Source: Phenylobacterium immobile (ATCC 35973)
GTDB lineage: Bacteria > Pseudomonadota > Alphaproteobacteria > Caulobacterales > Caulobacteraceae
Length of the DNA: 64,000 bases
Assembly (NCBI RefSeq): GCF_001375595.1
Contig: NZ_CVJQ01000001.1
Coordinates: forward strand, 434,001 to 498,000
Direction: 5' to 3'
The position numbers were made by a program, and so were the translations under genes. Every line of letters begins with the position of its first letter. The first letter of the stretch is position 1. A model generated the notes under the pieces. It was not told where the DNA came from, made no database searches, and saw only the letters and a list, made by a program, of their open reading frames with translations. Shown here piece by piece: positions 1 to 8,835 of the stretch.

Positions 1-583
1 CTTCCGAGGAGGAGTGCAAGAGATTCGCATCGACGCTGAACGGCGCCTCGCCGCGTTTGTCCTTGGTGATCTGGATCTGATGCTGCTCGGCGAACTCCAA
101 CAGGGATTCCCGACTCTTGAAATCCCATTCGCGCCAGGGCGCGATCACCTTGATGTCGGGCTCGAGCGCATAGTAGCCGAGCTCGAAGCGGACCTGGTCG
201 TTGCCCTTGCCCGTCGCGCCATGGCTGACGGCGTCGGCCCCGACCATGCGGGCGATCTCGATCTGGCGCTTGGCGATCAGCGGCCGGGCGATCGAGGTGC
301 CGAGCAGGTATTGGCCCTCATAGACGGTGTTGGCGCGGAACATCGGAAAGACGAAATCGCGGACGAACTCCTCGCGCACGTCCTCGATGAAGATGTTTTC
401 CGGCTTCACGCCAGCAGCCAGCGCCTTGGCGCGCGCAGGCTCAATCTCTTCGCCTTGGCCGAGGTCGGCCGTGAAGGTCACGACCTCCGCGCCGTATTCG
501 GTTTGCAGCCACTTCAGGATGATCGAGGTGTCGAGACCGCCTGAATAGGCGAGGACGACCTTCTTGACGGTGTTTGCAGCCAT
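1..583 (-). CDS. argG: Argininosuccinate synthase, N-terminal part (cut by window edge)
   Basis: Argininosuccinate synthase joins citrulline and aspartate with ATP in the penultimate step of arginine synthesis, in the cytoplasm. The reverse strand starts at ATG 583 ([16 protein letters not shown]) and reads open for 194 codons to the left edge, so only the N-terminal half is present. The ATP pyrophosphatase loop SGGLDTS lies at residues 14-20. Further on are the family segments [10 protein letters not shown] and [14 protein letters not shown], and [15 protein letters not shown] with the citrulline/aspartate-binding Gly-rich loop. No frameshift is visible. The downstream end and terminator lie outside the window. 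Confidence 0.97.
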   Translation of the reverse strand, partial: MAANTVKKVVLAYSGGLDTSIILKWLQTEYGAEVVTFTADLGQGEEIEPARAKALAAGVKPENIFIEDVREEFVRDFVFPMFRANTVYEGQYLLGTSIARPLIAKRQIEIARMVGADAVSHGATGKGNDQVRFELGYYALEPDIKVIAPWREWDFKSRESLLEFAEQHQIQITKDKRGEAPFSVDANLLHSSSE

Positions 584-648
584 GGCGTTCAGGCGTCCGG
601 TTGGATGGCGAAGGGGACGCCGCCTTTAAGGCCGGACAGGCCCCGCCT

Positions 649-1011
649 TCAAGACTTAACCGCGCCCTCGGCCTTCAGCATGTCCATGGCCCCATTCAGC
701 CAGACCCGGTGCAGGCGAAGCGCCAATGGCGCCGCGGCCATGCGGGCGCCGAACAGCAGCCAGGCGCCGTTCACGGAAAGGTCGGGTCGCCGCGACTCCA
801 CCATCAGGATCAGCGAGAACCCCAGCGCCATCATCGGGTAGGCCGACAGCGCCCATCCCTTGCTCGTCCGCTGGACCGGCTGGCCCTTGCGATAGAGCAA
901 GGGGAACTTCACATCCGCCTCGAGCTTGCGGCTGGCGTCGCGGGCCGCGCCGGCCATCCAGGCAAGCGCGATGATCCAGAAGGCGTCGCCAATATAGGCC
1001 AGGAGCGTCAT
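649..1011 (-). CDS. Small membrane protein of unknown function, downstream of kup
   Basis: A 120-residue protein that I do not recognise. It has a hydrophobic N-terminal helix (about residues 3-22, ending in an alanine-rich turn), a basic middle around residues 35-50 (YRKGQPVQRTSKGW), and two more hydrophobic stretches at about 52-70 and 80-98. It is therefore probably an inner-membrane protein with two or three spans. Its ATG lies 3 bases after the kup stop, so it is very likely translated from the kup message and could be an accessory to that transporter. That link is an inference from spacing only. Confidence 0.75.
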   Translation of the reverse strand: MTLLAYIGDAFWIIALAWMAGAARDASRKLEADVKFPLLYRKGQPVQRTSKGWALSAYPMMALGFSLILMVESRRPDLSVNGAWLLFGARMAAAPLALRLHRVWLNGAMDMLKAEGAVKS

Positions 1012-1014
1012 GGC

Positions 1015-2913
1015 TCAGATCGTAACCTGGGTGCCGAGCTCCACCACCCGGCCCGGCGGGATCTTGTAGAAGTCTGTCGGGTTGGCCGAGTTCTTCATCA
1101 GGAAGATGAACAGCTTGTCCTGCCAGAGCGGCATGCCCGATTGCGCCGAAGGCACCAGCGAGCGGCGGCCGAGGAAGAAGCTCGTCGCCATGATGTCGAA
1201 CTTTACGCCCTGCTTGCGGATCTGGCCCAGCGCGCGCGGAACGTTGGGGCTCTCCATGAAGCCGTAGGAGATCACCACCTTCTTGAAGTCGTCGTCGATC
1301 GGCTCCATCCGAATCCGGTCGTCTTCGCGAACGCGCGGCGTTTCGGCGGTGACGACGGTCAGGACGATGTTCTTCTCGTGCAGCACCTTGTTGTGCTTGA
1401 GGTTGTGCATCAGGGCGACCGGGGCGATCGCCGGGTCCGAGGTCAGGAACACCGCGGTGCCGGGCGCGCGATAGGGCGCGCGGGCTCGCAGGATCTCGGT
1501 CAGTTCCACCAGGGGCACGCTGTCGCGGCGCGTCTTCTCGGAAAGAATCTGCGCGCCCTTGGTCCAGGTCCACATGATCAGGACGAGGATCGCGCCCAGC
1601 ACCAGGGGCAGCCAGGCGCCTTGCGGGATCTTCAGGAGGTTGGACGAGATAAACACAACGTCCAGCAGGCCGAAGAACCCGGCGAGGCCGGCCGCCTGCC
1701 AGGTCGGCCGTTTCCACATGTGCTTGAGGATCACGTAGAATAGCAGGGTGTCGATGAACATCGAGCCGGTGACGGCGATGCCGTAGGCGGCCGCCAGGTT
1801 CGACGAATTGCGGAAGGTGAACAGCAGGATCAACACGCCGATCATCAGGAAGGTGTTCACCTGCGGCACGAAGATCTGGCCGGCCTGGGTTTCGCTGGTG
1901 CGGCGGATGTCGATGCGCGGGAAGAGACCGAGCTGCACCGCCTGCTGGGTCATCGAGAAGGCGCCGGTGATCACGGCCTGGCTGGCGATGACGGTGGCCG
2001 CGGTCGCCAGCAGCATGACCGGCCAGTAGGCGATTTCCGGAATCATCCGGAAGAAGGGATTGTCGACGGCCTCTGGGTGGGCGAGCACGAGAGCGCCTTG
2101 GCCCAGATAGTTCAGGATCAGCGCCGGCAGGCACAGACCGAGCCAGGCCGCCCGGATCGGGGCGCGACCGAAGTGGCCCATGTCGGCGTAGAGCGCCTCG
2201 GCCCCGGTTACCGCTAGGAAGACGCTGCCCAGGATGATGAAGCCCAGGAAGCCGTTATCGATCAGGAACAGCACGCCGTAGTGCGGCGCGAGCGCGCGAA
2301 AGATCGACAGGTCGTCGCTGATGTGGACGAGGCCCAGTCCCGCGAGCGTCAGGAACCAGATCGCTGTGATTGGGCCGAAGGCGCTGGCCACCTTGGCGGT
2401 GCCGCGCGACTGGACCATGAACAGGCCGATGAGGATCGTCGCCGAGATCGGCAGGACATAGGGCGTCAGGCGGTCGCCGACGACGGGCGCGTCTTTCAGC
2501 CCCTCAACCGCCGAGAGGACGGAGACCGCCGGCGTGATGATGCCGTCGCCGTAGAACAGCGCCGCGCCGAGCATTCCGAGGAACAGGACCCACGCCGAGC
2601 GGTGAGCGACAAACCGCTGGGCCAAGGCCATCAGCGCCAGCGTCCCGCCCTCTCCCTTGTTGTCGGCGCGCATCAGGAAGACGACGTACTTGATCGTAAC
2701 GATCAGGATAAGCGCCCAGATCACCAGGGAGACGACCCCCAGAACTGCGGCTTCGGAGGCGCCGCCGCCCCTCGCGTGGTGAAGCGCCTCGCGCATGGCG
2801 TAGAGCGGGCTGGTCCCGATATCGCCGAACACCACTCCGATCGCCCCTAGCATAAGGGCGTGGAATTTCTCTTGGTGCGGATGGGCGACTGCGGCGTTGG
2901 CTGGATCAGCCAT
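1015..2913 (-). CDS. kup: Kup-family low-affinity potassium uptake permease
   Basis: Kup (TrkD) carries K+ into the cell, probably by proton symport. The 632-residue protein has the family's N-terminal signature GAIGVVFGDIGTSPLYA shortly after the start, about 12 membrane helices in the first two thirds, and a hydrophilic C-terminal domain ending in the typical sequence PPGRVVELGTQVTI. The length matches the family (about 620-630). I chose ATG 2913 (MADPANAAVAH) because a GGAG sits just upstream and the family starts close to the HALMLGAIG segment; a longer reading frame extends to 2988. It is followed by a small membrane protein gene 3 bases downstream. A 163-bp divergent gap separates it from the SDR gene. 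Confidence 0.95.
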   Translation of the reverse strand: MADPANAAVAHPHQEKFHALMLGAIGVVFGDIGTSPLYAMREALHHARGGGASEAAVLGVVSLVIWALILIVTIKYVVFLMRADNKGEGGTLALMALAQRFVAHRSAWVLFLGMLGAALFYGDGIITPAVSVLSAVEGLKDAPVVGDRLTPYVLPISATILIGLFMVQSRGTAKVASAFGPITAIWFLTLAGLGLVHISDDLSIFRALAPHYGVLFLIDNGFLGFIILGSVFLAVTGAEALYADMGHFGRAPIRAAWLGLCLPALILNYLGQGALVLAHPEAVDNPFFRMIPEIAYWPVMLLATAATVIASQAVITGAFSMTQQAVQLGLFPRIDIRRTSETQAGQIFVPQVNTFLMIGVLILLFTFRNSSNLAAAYGIAVTGSMFIDTLLFYVILKHMWKRPTWQAAGLAGFFGLLDVVFISSNLLKIPQGAWLPLVLGAILVLIMWTWTKGAQILSEKTRRDSVPLVELTEILRARAPYRAPGTAVFLTSDPAIAPVALMHNLKHNKVLHEKNIVLTVVTAETPRVREDDRIRMEPIDDDFKKVVISYGFMESPNVPRALGQIRKQGVKFDIMATSFFLGRRSLVPSAQSGMPLWQDKLFIFLMKNSANPTDFYKIPPGRVVELGTQVTI

Positions 2914-3076
2914 CGAGTTCTCCGGGCCCCAAGCCGGGACCCATTCTGGCGGCGCCATGCCGTCTCGCGGCCGGCGCGATACACCCAATCCCCGCAGCGC
3001 ACAATGGCGGGGCGGTTTCGTGATTTGAATGCGGCCGGACCGCGGCTAGGTTCCGCAGCCTGGCGGGAGACTTCTC

Positions 3077-3877
3077 ATGGATCGCAGATTGGCGCTCGTC
3101 ACCGGCGCTTCGGCCGGCATCGGCGCCGCTATGGCCCGCATCCTGGCCAGTCACGGTTATGATTTGGCGCTCACCGCGCGGCGCGGCGACCGGCTGGAAA
3201 AGCTGGCTGATGAACTCAACCTGCGTTTTGCGGCTGAGACCCTGACCATCGTCGCCGACCTCGCCGAGCCCCAGGCGCCGGCGCAGATTCTCGACCATCT
3301 GGCCGCCCATGGCCGGGATGTCGATGTGTTGGTCAACAATGCCGGCTATTCGACGCCGGGCACGTATGCGGCCACCGACTGGACGGCGCACGAGACCTTT
3401 CTGCGGGTCATGTTGCAGGCGCCGGCTGAGCTCGCCCATCGCGTCCTGCCGGGCATGCTGGCGCGCAGGTTCGGCCGAATCGTCAACGTCGCGTCGCTGG
3501 CCGGGCTGATCCCGGGCGCCGCGGGCCACACGCTCTATGGGCCCAGCAAGGCTTTCCTCGTCCGCTTCAGCCAGGGCCTGCACCTGGAGACCGTCGGCAA
3601 GGGCGTTCATGTGACGGCGCTCTGCCCGGGCTTCACGTTCTCGGAATTCCATGACGTCAACGGCCAGCGCGAGCGGGTGAACGAGGCCGTGCCGCCGTGG
3701 ATGTGGATGGGCGCCGACGAGGTGGCCGCCGCAGGTTATGAGGCGATGGAGGCCAATCGACCGATCTGCGTGCCCGGCGCGCCGAACAAGGCGATCGCCG
3801 CCCTCGCCCATGCCCTGCCAGACGATTGGGCCTTGGCGCTCACCGCTCAGCACGGCGGCAAGTTTCGCAAAGCCTAG
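3077..3877 (+). CDS. Short-chain dehydrogenase/reductase (classical SDR)
   Basis: A 266-residue cytoplasmic oxidoreductase of the SDR family. The nucleotide-binding motif TGASAGIG is at residues 9-16, the structural NNAG near 90, and the catalytic pair YGPSK (YxxxK) near 154. Arginines after the second strand (TARRGDR) favour NADP(H). The segment VNVASLAGLIPG before the active site and the C-terminal NKAIAALAHALP resemble the DltE/YqjQ-type SDRs that act on lipid or aldehyde substrates, but the substrate cannot be told from sequence. It is divergent from kup and convergent with the MarC-family gene, so it is probably monocistronic. Confidence 0.9.
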   Translation: MDRRLALVTGASAGIGAAMARILASHGYDLALTARRGDRLEKLADELNLRFAAETLTIVADLAEPQAPAQILDHLAAHGRDVDVLVNNAGYSTPGTYAATDWTAHETFLRVMLQAPAELAHRVLPGMLARRFGRIVNVASLAGLIPGAAGHTLYGPSKAFLVRFSQGLHLETVGKGVHVTALCPGFTFSEFHDVNGQRERVNEAVPPWMWMGADEVAAAGYEAMEANRPICVPGAPNKAIAALAHALPDDWALALTAQHGGKFRKA

Positions 3878-3885
3878 GCTCGAGT

Positions 3886-4578
3886 TCAGCGCCCGTAGGG
3901 GCTGGCCGCCTTAGGGTCGATGAAGCCGAGCGTAGAATCCGCGAGGCCCGCCAGGATGAATTGCACAGCCATGGCGCAAAGGATCAGCCCCAGGACTCGG
4001 ACGATGATCGTCAGGCCGATCTTGCCGAGGATCCGCGACAGGATCGGCGTCGCCAGAAATGAGAGCAGGGTTGTGGCCGCGACGCCTGCGATGACGCCGA
4101 CGCCCGTGGCCGCCCCCGACAGCCCGAAGGCGCGGGCCTGACTGGCGTAGATGACCACGGTCGAGATCGCGCCCGGCCCGATCAGCAGCGGCATGGCGAA
4201 GGGCACGATCATCCGCTCCAGTCGGCGGCGCACATAGGCCCGAGTGCTCTCAGTGGTCTCCGCGGCGTCGGCCTTGTCGGCGAACTCGGCGGTGAAGTCG
4301 TCGCGGGCCATGGTCAGGCCCAGCATGAACAGGATCACCCCGCCGGCGATGCGGAAGGCCGGCAGGGAGATGCCGAAGAACTCCAGCAGGCTAAGGCCGG
4401 TGAAGTAGAAGAAGATGAGAAAACCGGTGACGAACAGCGAGACATACAGCGCCAGCAGGGCGCGTTCCTTCGGGCGCGCGCCGGCGGTGGCCGCCGCGAA
4501 CACGGGCACGTTGCCGATCGGATCGATCAGCGCGAAGAGCGCGATGAAGAAGTTGACCGCGAAGTCGGCCTGGTTCAT
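3886..4578 (-). CDS. MarC-family (UPF0056) integral membrane protein
   Basis: A 230-residue inner-membrane protein with six predicted helices. The N-terminus has the characteristic FFIALFALIDPIGNVPVF. The central loop (about residues 90-115) is charged and acidic and is followed by RRRLERMIVPFAMPLLIGPG, a conserved MarC segment. The family was once tied to multiple antibiotic resistance, but that role was not upheld and transport activity is unproven. The gene stands alone, convergent with the SDR gene (8-bp gap) and divergent from pyrF. Confidence 0.92.
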   Translation of the reverse strand: MNQADFAVNFFIALFALIDPIGNVPVFAAATAGARPKERALLALYVSLFVTGFLIFFYFTGLSLLEFFGISLPAFRIAGGVILFMLGLTMARDDFTAEFADKADAAETTESTRAYVRRRLERMIVPFAMPLLIGPGAISTVVIYASQARAFGLSGAATGVGVIAGVAATTLLSFLATPILSRILGKIGLTIIVRVLGLILCAMAVQFILAGLADSTLGFIDPKAASPYGR

Positions 4579-4619
4579 CCGAGAACCTTAGCTGAAAAAT
4601 TGAATCCAGGAGCCTGCGA

Positions 4620-5330
4620 ATGGCCGATCCCCAGATGGCGGACGGGCGTCTCATCGTGCCTCTCGACGCGCCGACCGCCGCCGACGCACGCCGACTGACC
4701 GAGACCCTGGCCGAGGCGGTCAGCTTCTACAAGATCGGTCTCGAACTCTTCGCCACCGACGGCATGGCGCTCGCCCGCGAGCTGAAGGCCCTGGACAAGC
4801 AGGTCTTCCTCGACTGGAAGCTGCATGACATCGGAGCAACGGTGGAGCGGGCCACCACCGCCCTCGCCGGTTCGGGCTGCGACCTGCTGACAGTCCATGC
4901 CGAGCCGCAGGTGATGGCCGCCGCGGTCAAAGGTCGTGGAGCTTCGGCCTTGAAGCTGCTGGGCGTGACGGTGCTGACCAGCCTCTCGGAAGACGACTTG
5001 AAGGCTCTGGGCTACGGCTTCACGGCCCGCCAGTTGGTCGAGCGTCGAGTGCGCCAGGCGCTCGAGGCCGGCATGGATGGCGTCGTCGCCTCGCCGCACG
5101 AGGCGAGCCTCGCCCGCGAGATCGGCGGACCGGATTTCCTGGTGGTGACCCCGGGCGTCCGTCCTGCGGGCGCCGACCTGAACGACCAGGCCAGGGCCGC
5201 GACGCCCGCCGACGCCCTGCGCGCCGGCGCGAGCCACCTGGTCTGCGGCCGCCCGATCAGCGCCGCCGCCGACCCCAAGGCCGCGGCGCTGGCCATCGTC
5301 GCCGAGATGGCGGCGGTTCCGGCCTCCTGA
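4620..5330 (+). CDS. pyrF: Orotidine 5'-phosphate decarboxylase
   Basis: Converts OMP to UMP, the last step of de novo pyrimidine synthesis. The 236-residue TIM-barrel protein carries the catalytic array D65-x-K67-x-x-D70 in FLDWKLHDIG, the opening strand LIVPLDAP at 11-18, and the phosphate-binding end TPGVRP ... GASHLVCGRPIS. The length is normal for the bacterial type I enzyme. It is divergent from the MarC-family gene with a 41-bp gap, and its stop is followed directly by a palindromic repeat before the convergent alcohol dehydrogenase gene. Confidence 0.97.
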   Translation: MADPQMADGRLIVPLDAPTAADARRLTETLAEAVSFYKIGLELFATDGMALARELKALDKQVFLDWKLHDIGATVERATTALAGSGCDLLTVHAEPQVMAAAVKGRGASALKLLGVTVLTSLSEDDLKALGYGFTARQLVERRVRQALEAGMDGVVASPHEASLAREIGGPDFLVVTPGVRPAGADLNDQARAATPADALRAGASHLVCGRPISAAADPKAAALAIVAEMAAVPAS

Positions 5331-5331
5331 T

Positions 5332-5362
5332 CGTCATTACCGAGCTTGTCCCGGTAACGACG
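5332..5362. repeat. REP-like palindrome between convergent pyrF and alcohol dehydrogenase
   Basis: Arms CGTCATTACCG (5332-5342) and CGGTAACGACG (5352-5362) are complementary at 10 of 11 positions around the loop AGCTTGTCC. The core CTTGTCC flanked by CCGG-type arms is shared with the longer element at 38137-38265. Such extragenic palindromes recur in many alphaproteobacterial genomes. Lying between two convergent genes, it may also act as a two-way transcription end point, although no T-run follows it. Confidence 0.75.
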
Positions 5363-5374
5363 TCTCTGGTGAGA

Positions 5375-6427
5375 TCACGCCGCCAACGTCGCCGCATCGA
5401 TGACGAAGCGGTACTTCACGTCGCTCTTCAGCATGCGTTCGTAGGCCTCGTTGATGTCGTCGGCCTTGATGGTCTCGATATCGGAGACGATCCCGTGCTC
5501 GGCGCAGAAGTCGAGCATCTCCTGCGTCTCGGGGATGCCGCCGATCAGCGAGCCGGCGAGTGTCTTTCGCGAGAAGATCATCGGGGCCACATTGAGCGCC
5601 GGGTGCTTATGTTCCGGCACCCCGACCAGGCACATGGCGCCGTCGCGCTTGATCAAGTCCATGAACGGGTCGAGGTCGTGGCTGGCGGCCACCGTGTTCA
5701 GGATGAAGTCGAAACTGTCGGCGTGCTTGGCCATCTCATCGGCGTTGCGCGAGACGACGACCTCGTCGGCGCCCAGGTCCAGCGCGGCCTGGCGCTTGGA
5801 TTCCGAAGTCGTAAAGGCCACGACCTTGGCGCCCATGGCGTGGGCGATTTTGACCCCCATGTGGCCGAGTCCGCCGATGCCGACGACGCCGACCTTCTTG
5901 CCCGGCCCGACCTTCCAGTGGCGCAGCGGCGAATAGGTGGTGATGCCTGCGCACAGCAGCGGCGCGACCGCGGCCAGCTGGCTCTCGTCATGGGTGATCT
6001 TCAGGACGAAGCGATCCTTGACGACGATCTGTTCGGAATAGCCGCCGAGCGTATGGCCTGGCGCGTCGGCGGTCTCGCCGTTGTAGGTCCCGATCAGGCC
6101 GCACTCGCAATATTGTTCCAGGCCCTCCTCGCAGGCCTCGCAGGTCAGGCAGCTGCCGACCATGCAGCCGACGCCGACCGTGTCGCCGACCTTGAACTTG
6201 GTCACCGCAGGACCGACCGCTGTCACATGGCCGACGATTTCGTGGCCAGGCACGCACGGGTAGAGGGTGCCGGCCCACTCTGAGCGGGCGGTGTGCAGGT
6301 CAGAGTGACAGACGCCGCAATAGGCGATGGCGATTTGCACGTCGTCGGCGCCCACGGCGCGACGCTCTATGTCGATGGCTTGAAGGGGCTTGTCGGCGGC
6401 AAGCGCGCCATAGGCTCTAATCGCCAT
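5375..6427 (-). CDS. Zinc-dependent alcohol dehydrogenase, cinnamyl/YahK-like
   Basis: A 350-residue medium-chain dehydrogenase that interconverts aldehydes and alcohols with NADP(H) or NAD(H). The catalytic zinc site is C40 (YCGVCHSD) and H62-E63 (PGHEIVG), with a third ligand in LLCAG. The structural zinc site is formed by C93, C96, C99 and C107. The Rossmann motif GIGGLGHMG is followed by serine and lysine (TTSESKR), which favours NADP(H). The sequence order and C-terminal RFVIDAATL match the YahK/cinnamyl alcohol dehydrogenase group of broad-specificity aldehyde reductases. The start at 6427 has a GGAG about 9 bases upstream. It appears to be transcribed alone. Confidence 0.92.
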   Translation of the reverse strand: MAIRAYGALAADKPLQAIDIERRAVGADDVQIAIAYCGVCHSDLHTARSEWAGTLYPCVPGHEIVGHVTAVGPAVTKFKVGDTVGVGCMVGSCLTCEACEEGLEQYCECGLIGTYNGETADAPGHTLGGYSEQIVVKDRFVLKITHDESQLAAVAPLLCAGITTYSPLRHWKVGPGKKVGVVGIGGLGHMGVKIAHAMGAKVVAFTTSESKRQAALDLGADEVVVSRNADEMAKHADSFDFILNTVAASHDLDPFMDLIKRDGAMCLVGVPEHKHPALNVAPMIFSRKTLAGSLIGGIPETQEMLDFCAEHGIVSDIETIKADDINEAYERMLKSDVKYRFVIDAATLAA

Positions 6428-6547
6428 GGTGGGGCTCCAGATTTCAAATGTGCGGAAGGGCGCCCAGGGGAGGTTGGGCCCCGAAAGGATATAATAATAG
6501 CTCAGGTTGAACCGACGGGAAGGCCCCTCGTCGAGACGGCGTAAACC

Positions 6548-6748
6548 TTAGAAGTCGACGGCCAGACCCTTGCGCTCCCAATCGCCGAATCGGGTGGGCT
6601 CCAGGCCCGCCGGCCCGCCCTGCTCGCGCGCCTTCTCGATGGCCTCGGCCTCGGCGGCATGACGGGCGGCGGCCTCCTCCAGGGCGCGACACGCGGCGGG
6701 CGAAAGCACCTTTCCAGGCGCGGCGTTGGGGAGATCGGCGACGTCCAT
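6548..6748 (-). CDS. DUF1674 protein, succinate dehydrogenase assembly factor 4 family
   Basis: A 66-residue protein ending in the hallmark of the DUF1674/SDHAF4 (Sdh8) family: GGPAGLEPTRFGDWERKG then LAVDF. In mitochondria SDHAF4 binds the flavinated SdhA subunit before complex II assembly; the bacterial proteins are presumed to do the same, which is an inference. The N-terminal 40 residues are alanine-rich, helical and probably flexible. The gene is divergent from rsmB with a 61-bp gap. No succinate dehydrogenase genes lie in this window. Confidence 0.88.
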   Translation of the reverse strand: MDVADLPNAAPGKVLSPAACRALEEAAARHAAEAEAIEKAREQGGPAGLEPTRFGDWERKGLAVDF

Positions 6749-6809
6749 ATGCTGATTTTAAGCTCGCGCGCCGGGCTGCGCCAGGCCTTCGGCGCTTGCG
6801 CTGGCCCGT

Positions 6810-8114
6810 GTGAACGGGCACCGGGCTCTGGTGAGCGAAGAACAGAACGATATCGCCGGCGTGCCGGCCCGCGCCGCGGCGCTGAACCTGCTGACTGCGG
6901 CCCTCTCCGGCCGGGGCGGCGTCGACGAGGGCCTGGGGCACGCGTCGTTGACGGCGCTGAGCCCGCGCGACCGCGCCTTCGCGCGCGCCGCCGTCATGGC
7001 GACGCTGCGTCATCTTGGACCTATCGATCAACTGCTGCAGGAGCGGGTCAAGCGTGCGCCCCCGGATCGGGTGGTGCAGATCCTCAGGTTGGGCGCGGCT
7101 CAGTTGCTCGTCCTGAAGACTCCGCCGCACGCCGCGGTGGCGGCCTCGGTCGATCTCGCGGGCGCCCATCCGTGGAGCCAAAGCTTCAAAGGTCTGGTCA
7201 ACGCCGTCCTGCGCGGCCTGGTCCGCGAGCCGGCCGAGGTCGCTGACCCCGAACGCCTGGCCCCGCCCTGGCTCTACGCCCGTTGGCGGTCCGCCTTCGG
7301 TCCTGAGGAAGCGCGCAACATCGCCGCGGTCATCGCGCAAGAGCCGGCCACCGACCTGTCGCTGAAGGCCGTCCCCAACGAGACCCTGCCGGCCGAATTG
7401 CCGGCTGAGGTTCTGCCCGGCGGCTCGCTGCGGACCGAGCGTCGCGGCGATGTGGCCACGTGGCCGGGCTTCGAGGCCGGCGCCTGGTGGGTGCAGGATT
7501 TCTCCGCCGCCATCCCCGCACGCCTGCTGGCGATCCAGCCAGGCGAGGCCGTCCTCGATCTGTGCGCCGCGCCGGGCGGCAAGACCCTGCAGCTGGCCGC
7601 CGCTGGCGGGGAGGTGGTTGCTGTCGATCGTTCAGGGCCACGCCTGCGCCGGGTCAGCGAAAATCTCGCCCGCACAGGGCTCACCGCCGAGATTGTCGAA
7701 ATCGACGCCGCGGTCTGGAAGGATCCGCGCGACTTTGACGCCATCCTGCTGGATGCGCCCTGCAGCGCCACGGGAACGTTCCGCCGCCACCCCGATGTCC
7801 TGTGGGCGGCCAAGCCCTCCGACATCGCCAGCCTCGCCGCCGTGCAATCCCGCCTGCTCGACGCCGCAGCCAAGCGAGTCCGCCCCGGCGGCCGGCTGGT
7901 CTATTGCGTCTGCTCGCTCGAGCCGGAAGAAGGCGAAGGCCAGGTGGCGGCCCTCCTGGCGCGCAACGCCGAGCTGACGCTTGATCCGATCGCGCCCGGT
8001 GAAGGTGGAACGCCGGAGGCCAGCCTGCGGCCGGATGGAACCGCCCGCATCTTGCCGCACCATCTCGCCGGGGGGACCGACGGCTTCTTCATCGCGCGTT
8101 TCCGCAAGCCCTAG
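6810..8114 (+). CDS. rsmB: RsmB-type 16S rRNA (cytosine-C5) methyltransferase
   Basis: A 434-residue SAM-dependent RNA m5C methyltransferase, probably acting on C967 of 16S rRNA. It has an N-terminal NusB-like RNA-binding domain (about residues 15-145: ARAAALNLL, then PHAAVAASVDLAG) and a C-terminal NOL1/NOP2/Sun catalytic domain with the SAM motif VLDLCAAPGGKT. The two catalytic cysteines are in LDAPCSATG (motif IV) and YCVCSLEPEEG (motif VI). The start is a GTG at 6810; another GTG at 6831 (SEEQND) is equally plausible, with no clear ribosome site for either. It heads a rightward run with rpe, a heparinase-like gene and purH. Confidence 0.94.
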   Translation: MNGHRALVSEEQNDIAGVPARAAALNLLTAALSGRGGVDEGLGHASLTALSPRDRAFARAAVMATLRHLGPIDQLLQERVKRAPPDRVVQILRLGAAQLLVLKTPPHAAVAASVDLAGAHPWSQSFKGLVNAVLRGLVREPAEVADPERLAPPWLYARWRSAFGPEEARNIAAVIAQEPATDLSLKAVPNETLPAELPAEVLPGGSLRTERRGDVATWPGFEAGAWWVQDFSAAIPARLLAIQPGEAVLDLCAAPGGKTLQLAAAGGEVVAVDRSGPRLRRVSENLARTGLTAEIVEIDAAVWKDPRDFDAILLDAPCSATGTFRRHPDVLWAAKPSDIASLAAVQSRLLDAAAKRVRPGGRLVYCVCSLEPEEGEGQVAALLARNAELTLDPIAPGEGGTPEASLRPDGTARILPHHLAGGTDGFFIARFRKP

Positions 8115-8163
8115 GTCAGTCGGGCTGGTTTGCGGCTGAGGCGCTGCGCTGTTAAGCGGGGTC

Positions 8164-8826
8164 ATGGCCGAACGCACGATCATCGCCCCCTCCATTCTGT
8201 CCGCTGACTTCGCCAGCCTCGGTCAGGAAGTCCGCGCCATTGCGGCGGCGGGCGCTGACTGGGTGCATGTCGACGTCATGGACGGCCACTTCGTGCCCAA
8301 CATCACGATCGGCCCGGACGTGGTGAAGGCGCTGCGGCCGCACGCGACCATCCCCTTCGACGTCCATCTGATGATCGCGCCCGCCGATCCCTACCTCGAG
8401 GCGTTCCGTGCCGCCGGCGCCGACCTGATCAGCGTCCATCCGGAGGCTGGTCCGCACCTCAACCGGACCCTCAAGCGCATTCGCGAGCTCGGCGCCAAGG
8501 CTGGGGTGGTGTTCAACCCGTCCACCGATCCGTCTGTGATCGAGTGGATGATGGATGAGGTGGATCTAATCCTGGTGATGTCGATCAATCCAGGCTTCGG
8601 CGGTCAGAAGTTCATGACCTCCCAGCTACGCAAGATCGAGAGGCTGCGGGCGATGATCGACGCCTCGGGCCGCCAGATCGAGCTTGAGGTCGACGGTGGG
8701 GTTACGCCGGAGACCGCGCCGCTGTGCCGCGCCGCCGGCGCTACCGCCCTGGTCGCCGGGACCGCCGTTTTCCGGGGCGGGCCAGAGGCCTACGCCGCCA
8801 ACATCGCCGCCCTGCGCGGCGACTGA
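8164..8826 (+). CDS. rpe: Ribulose-phosphate 3-epimerase
   Basis: Interconverts ribulose 5-phosphate and xylulose 5-phosphate in the pentose phosphate pathway. This 220-residue TIM-barrel enzyme shows APSILSADFA at the start, the metal-binding HVDVMDGHFVPN (about 37-48) with catalytic Asp, DVHLMI (second metal His), the loop MSINPGFGGQKF, and the C-terminal EVDGGVTPET plus phosphate-binding LVAGTAVF. It is full length. It lies 49 bp after rsmB and 9 bp before the heparinase-like gene, consistent with one transcript. Confidence 0.97.
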   Translation: MAERTIIAPSILSADFASLGQEVRAIAAAGADWVHVDVMDGHFVPNITIGPDVVKALRPHATIPFDVHLMIAPADPYLEAFRAAGADLISVHPEAGPHLNRTLKRIRELGAKAGVVFNPSTDPSVIEWMMDEVDLILVMSINPGFGGQKFMTSQLRKIERLRAMIDASGRQIELEVDGGVTPETAPLCRAAGATALVAGTAVFRGGPEAYAANIAALRGD

Positions 8827-8835
8827 CGAAGCGCC

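Noticed and set aside
656..2134. Long reverse frame overlapping kup and the downstream gene
   Set aside because: It is a shifted frame of the same strand as kup. Kup carries family motifs and this frame does not.
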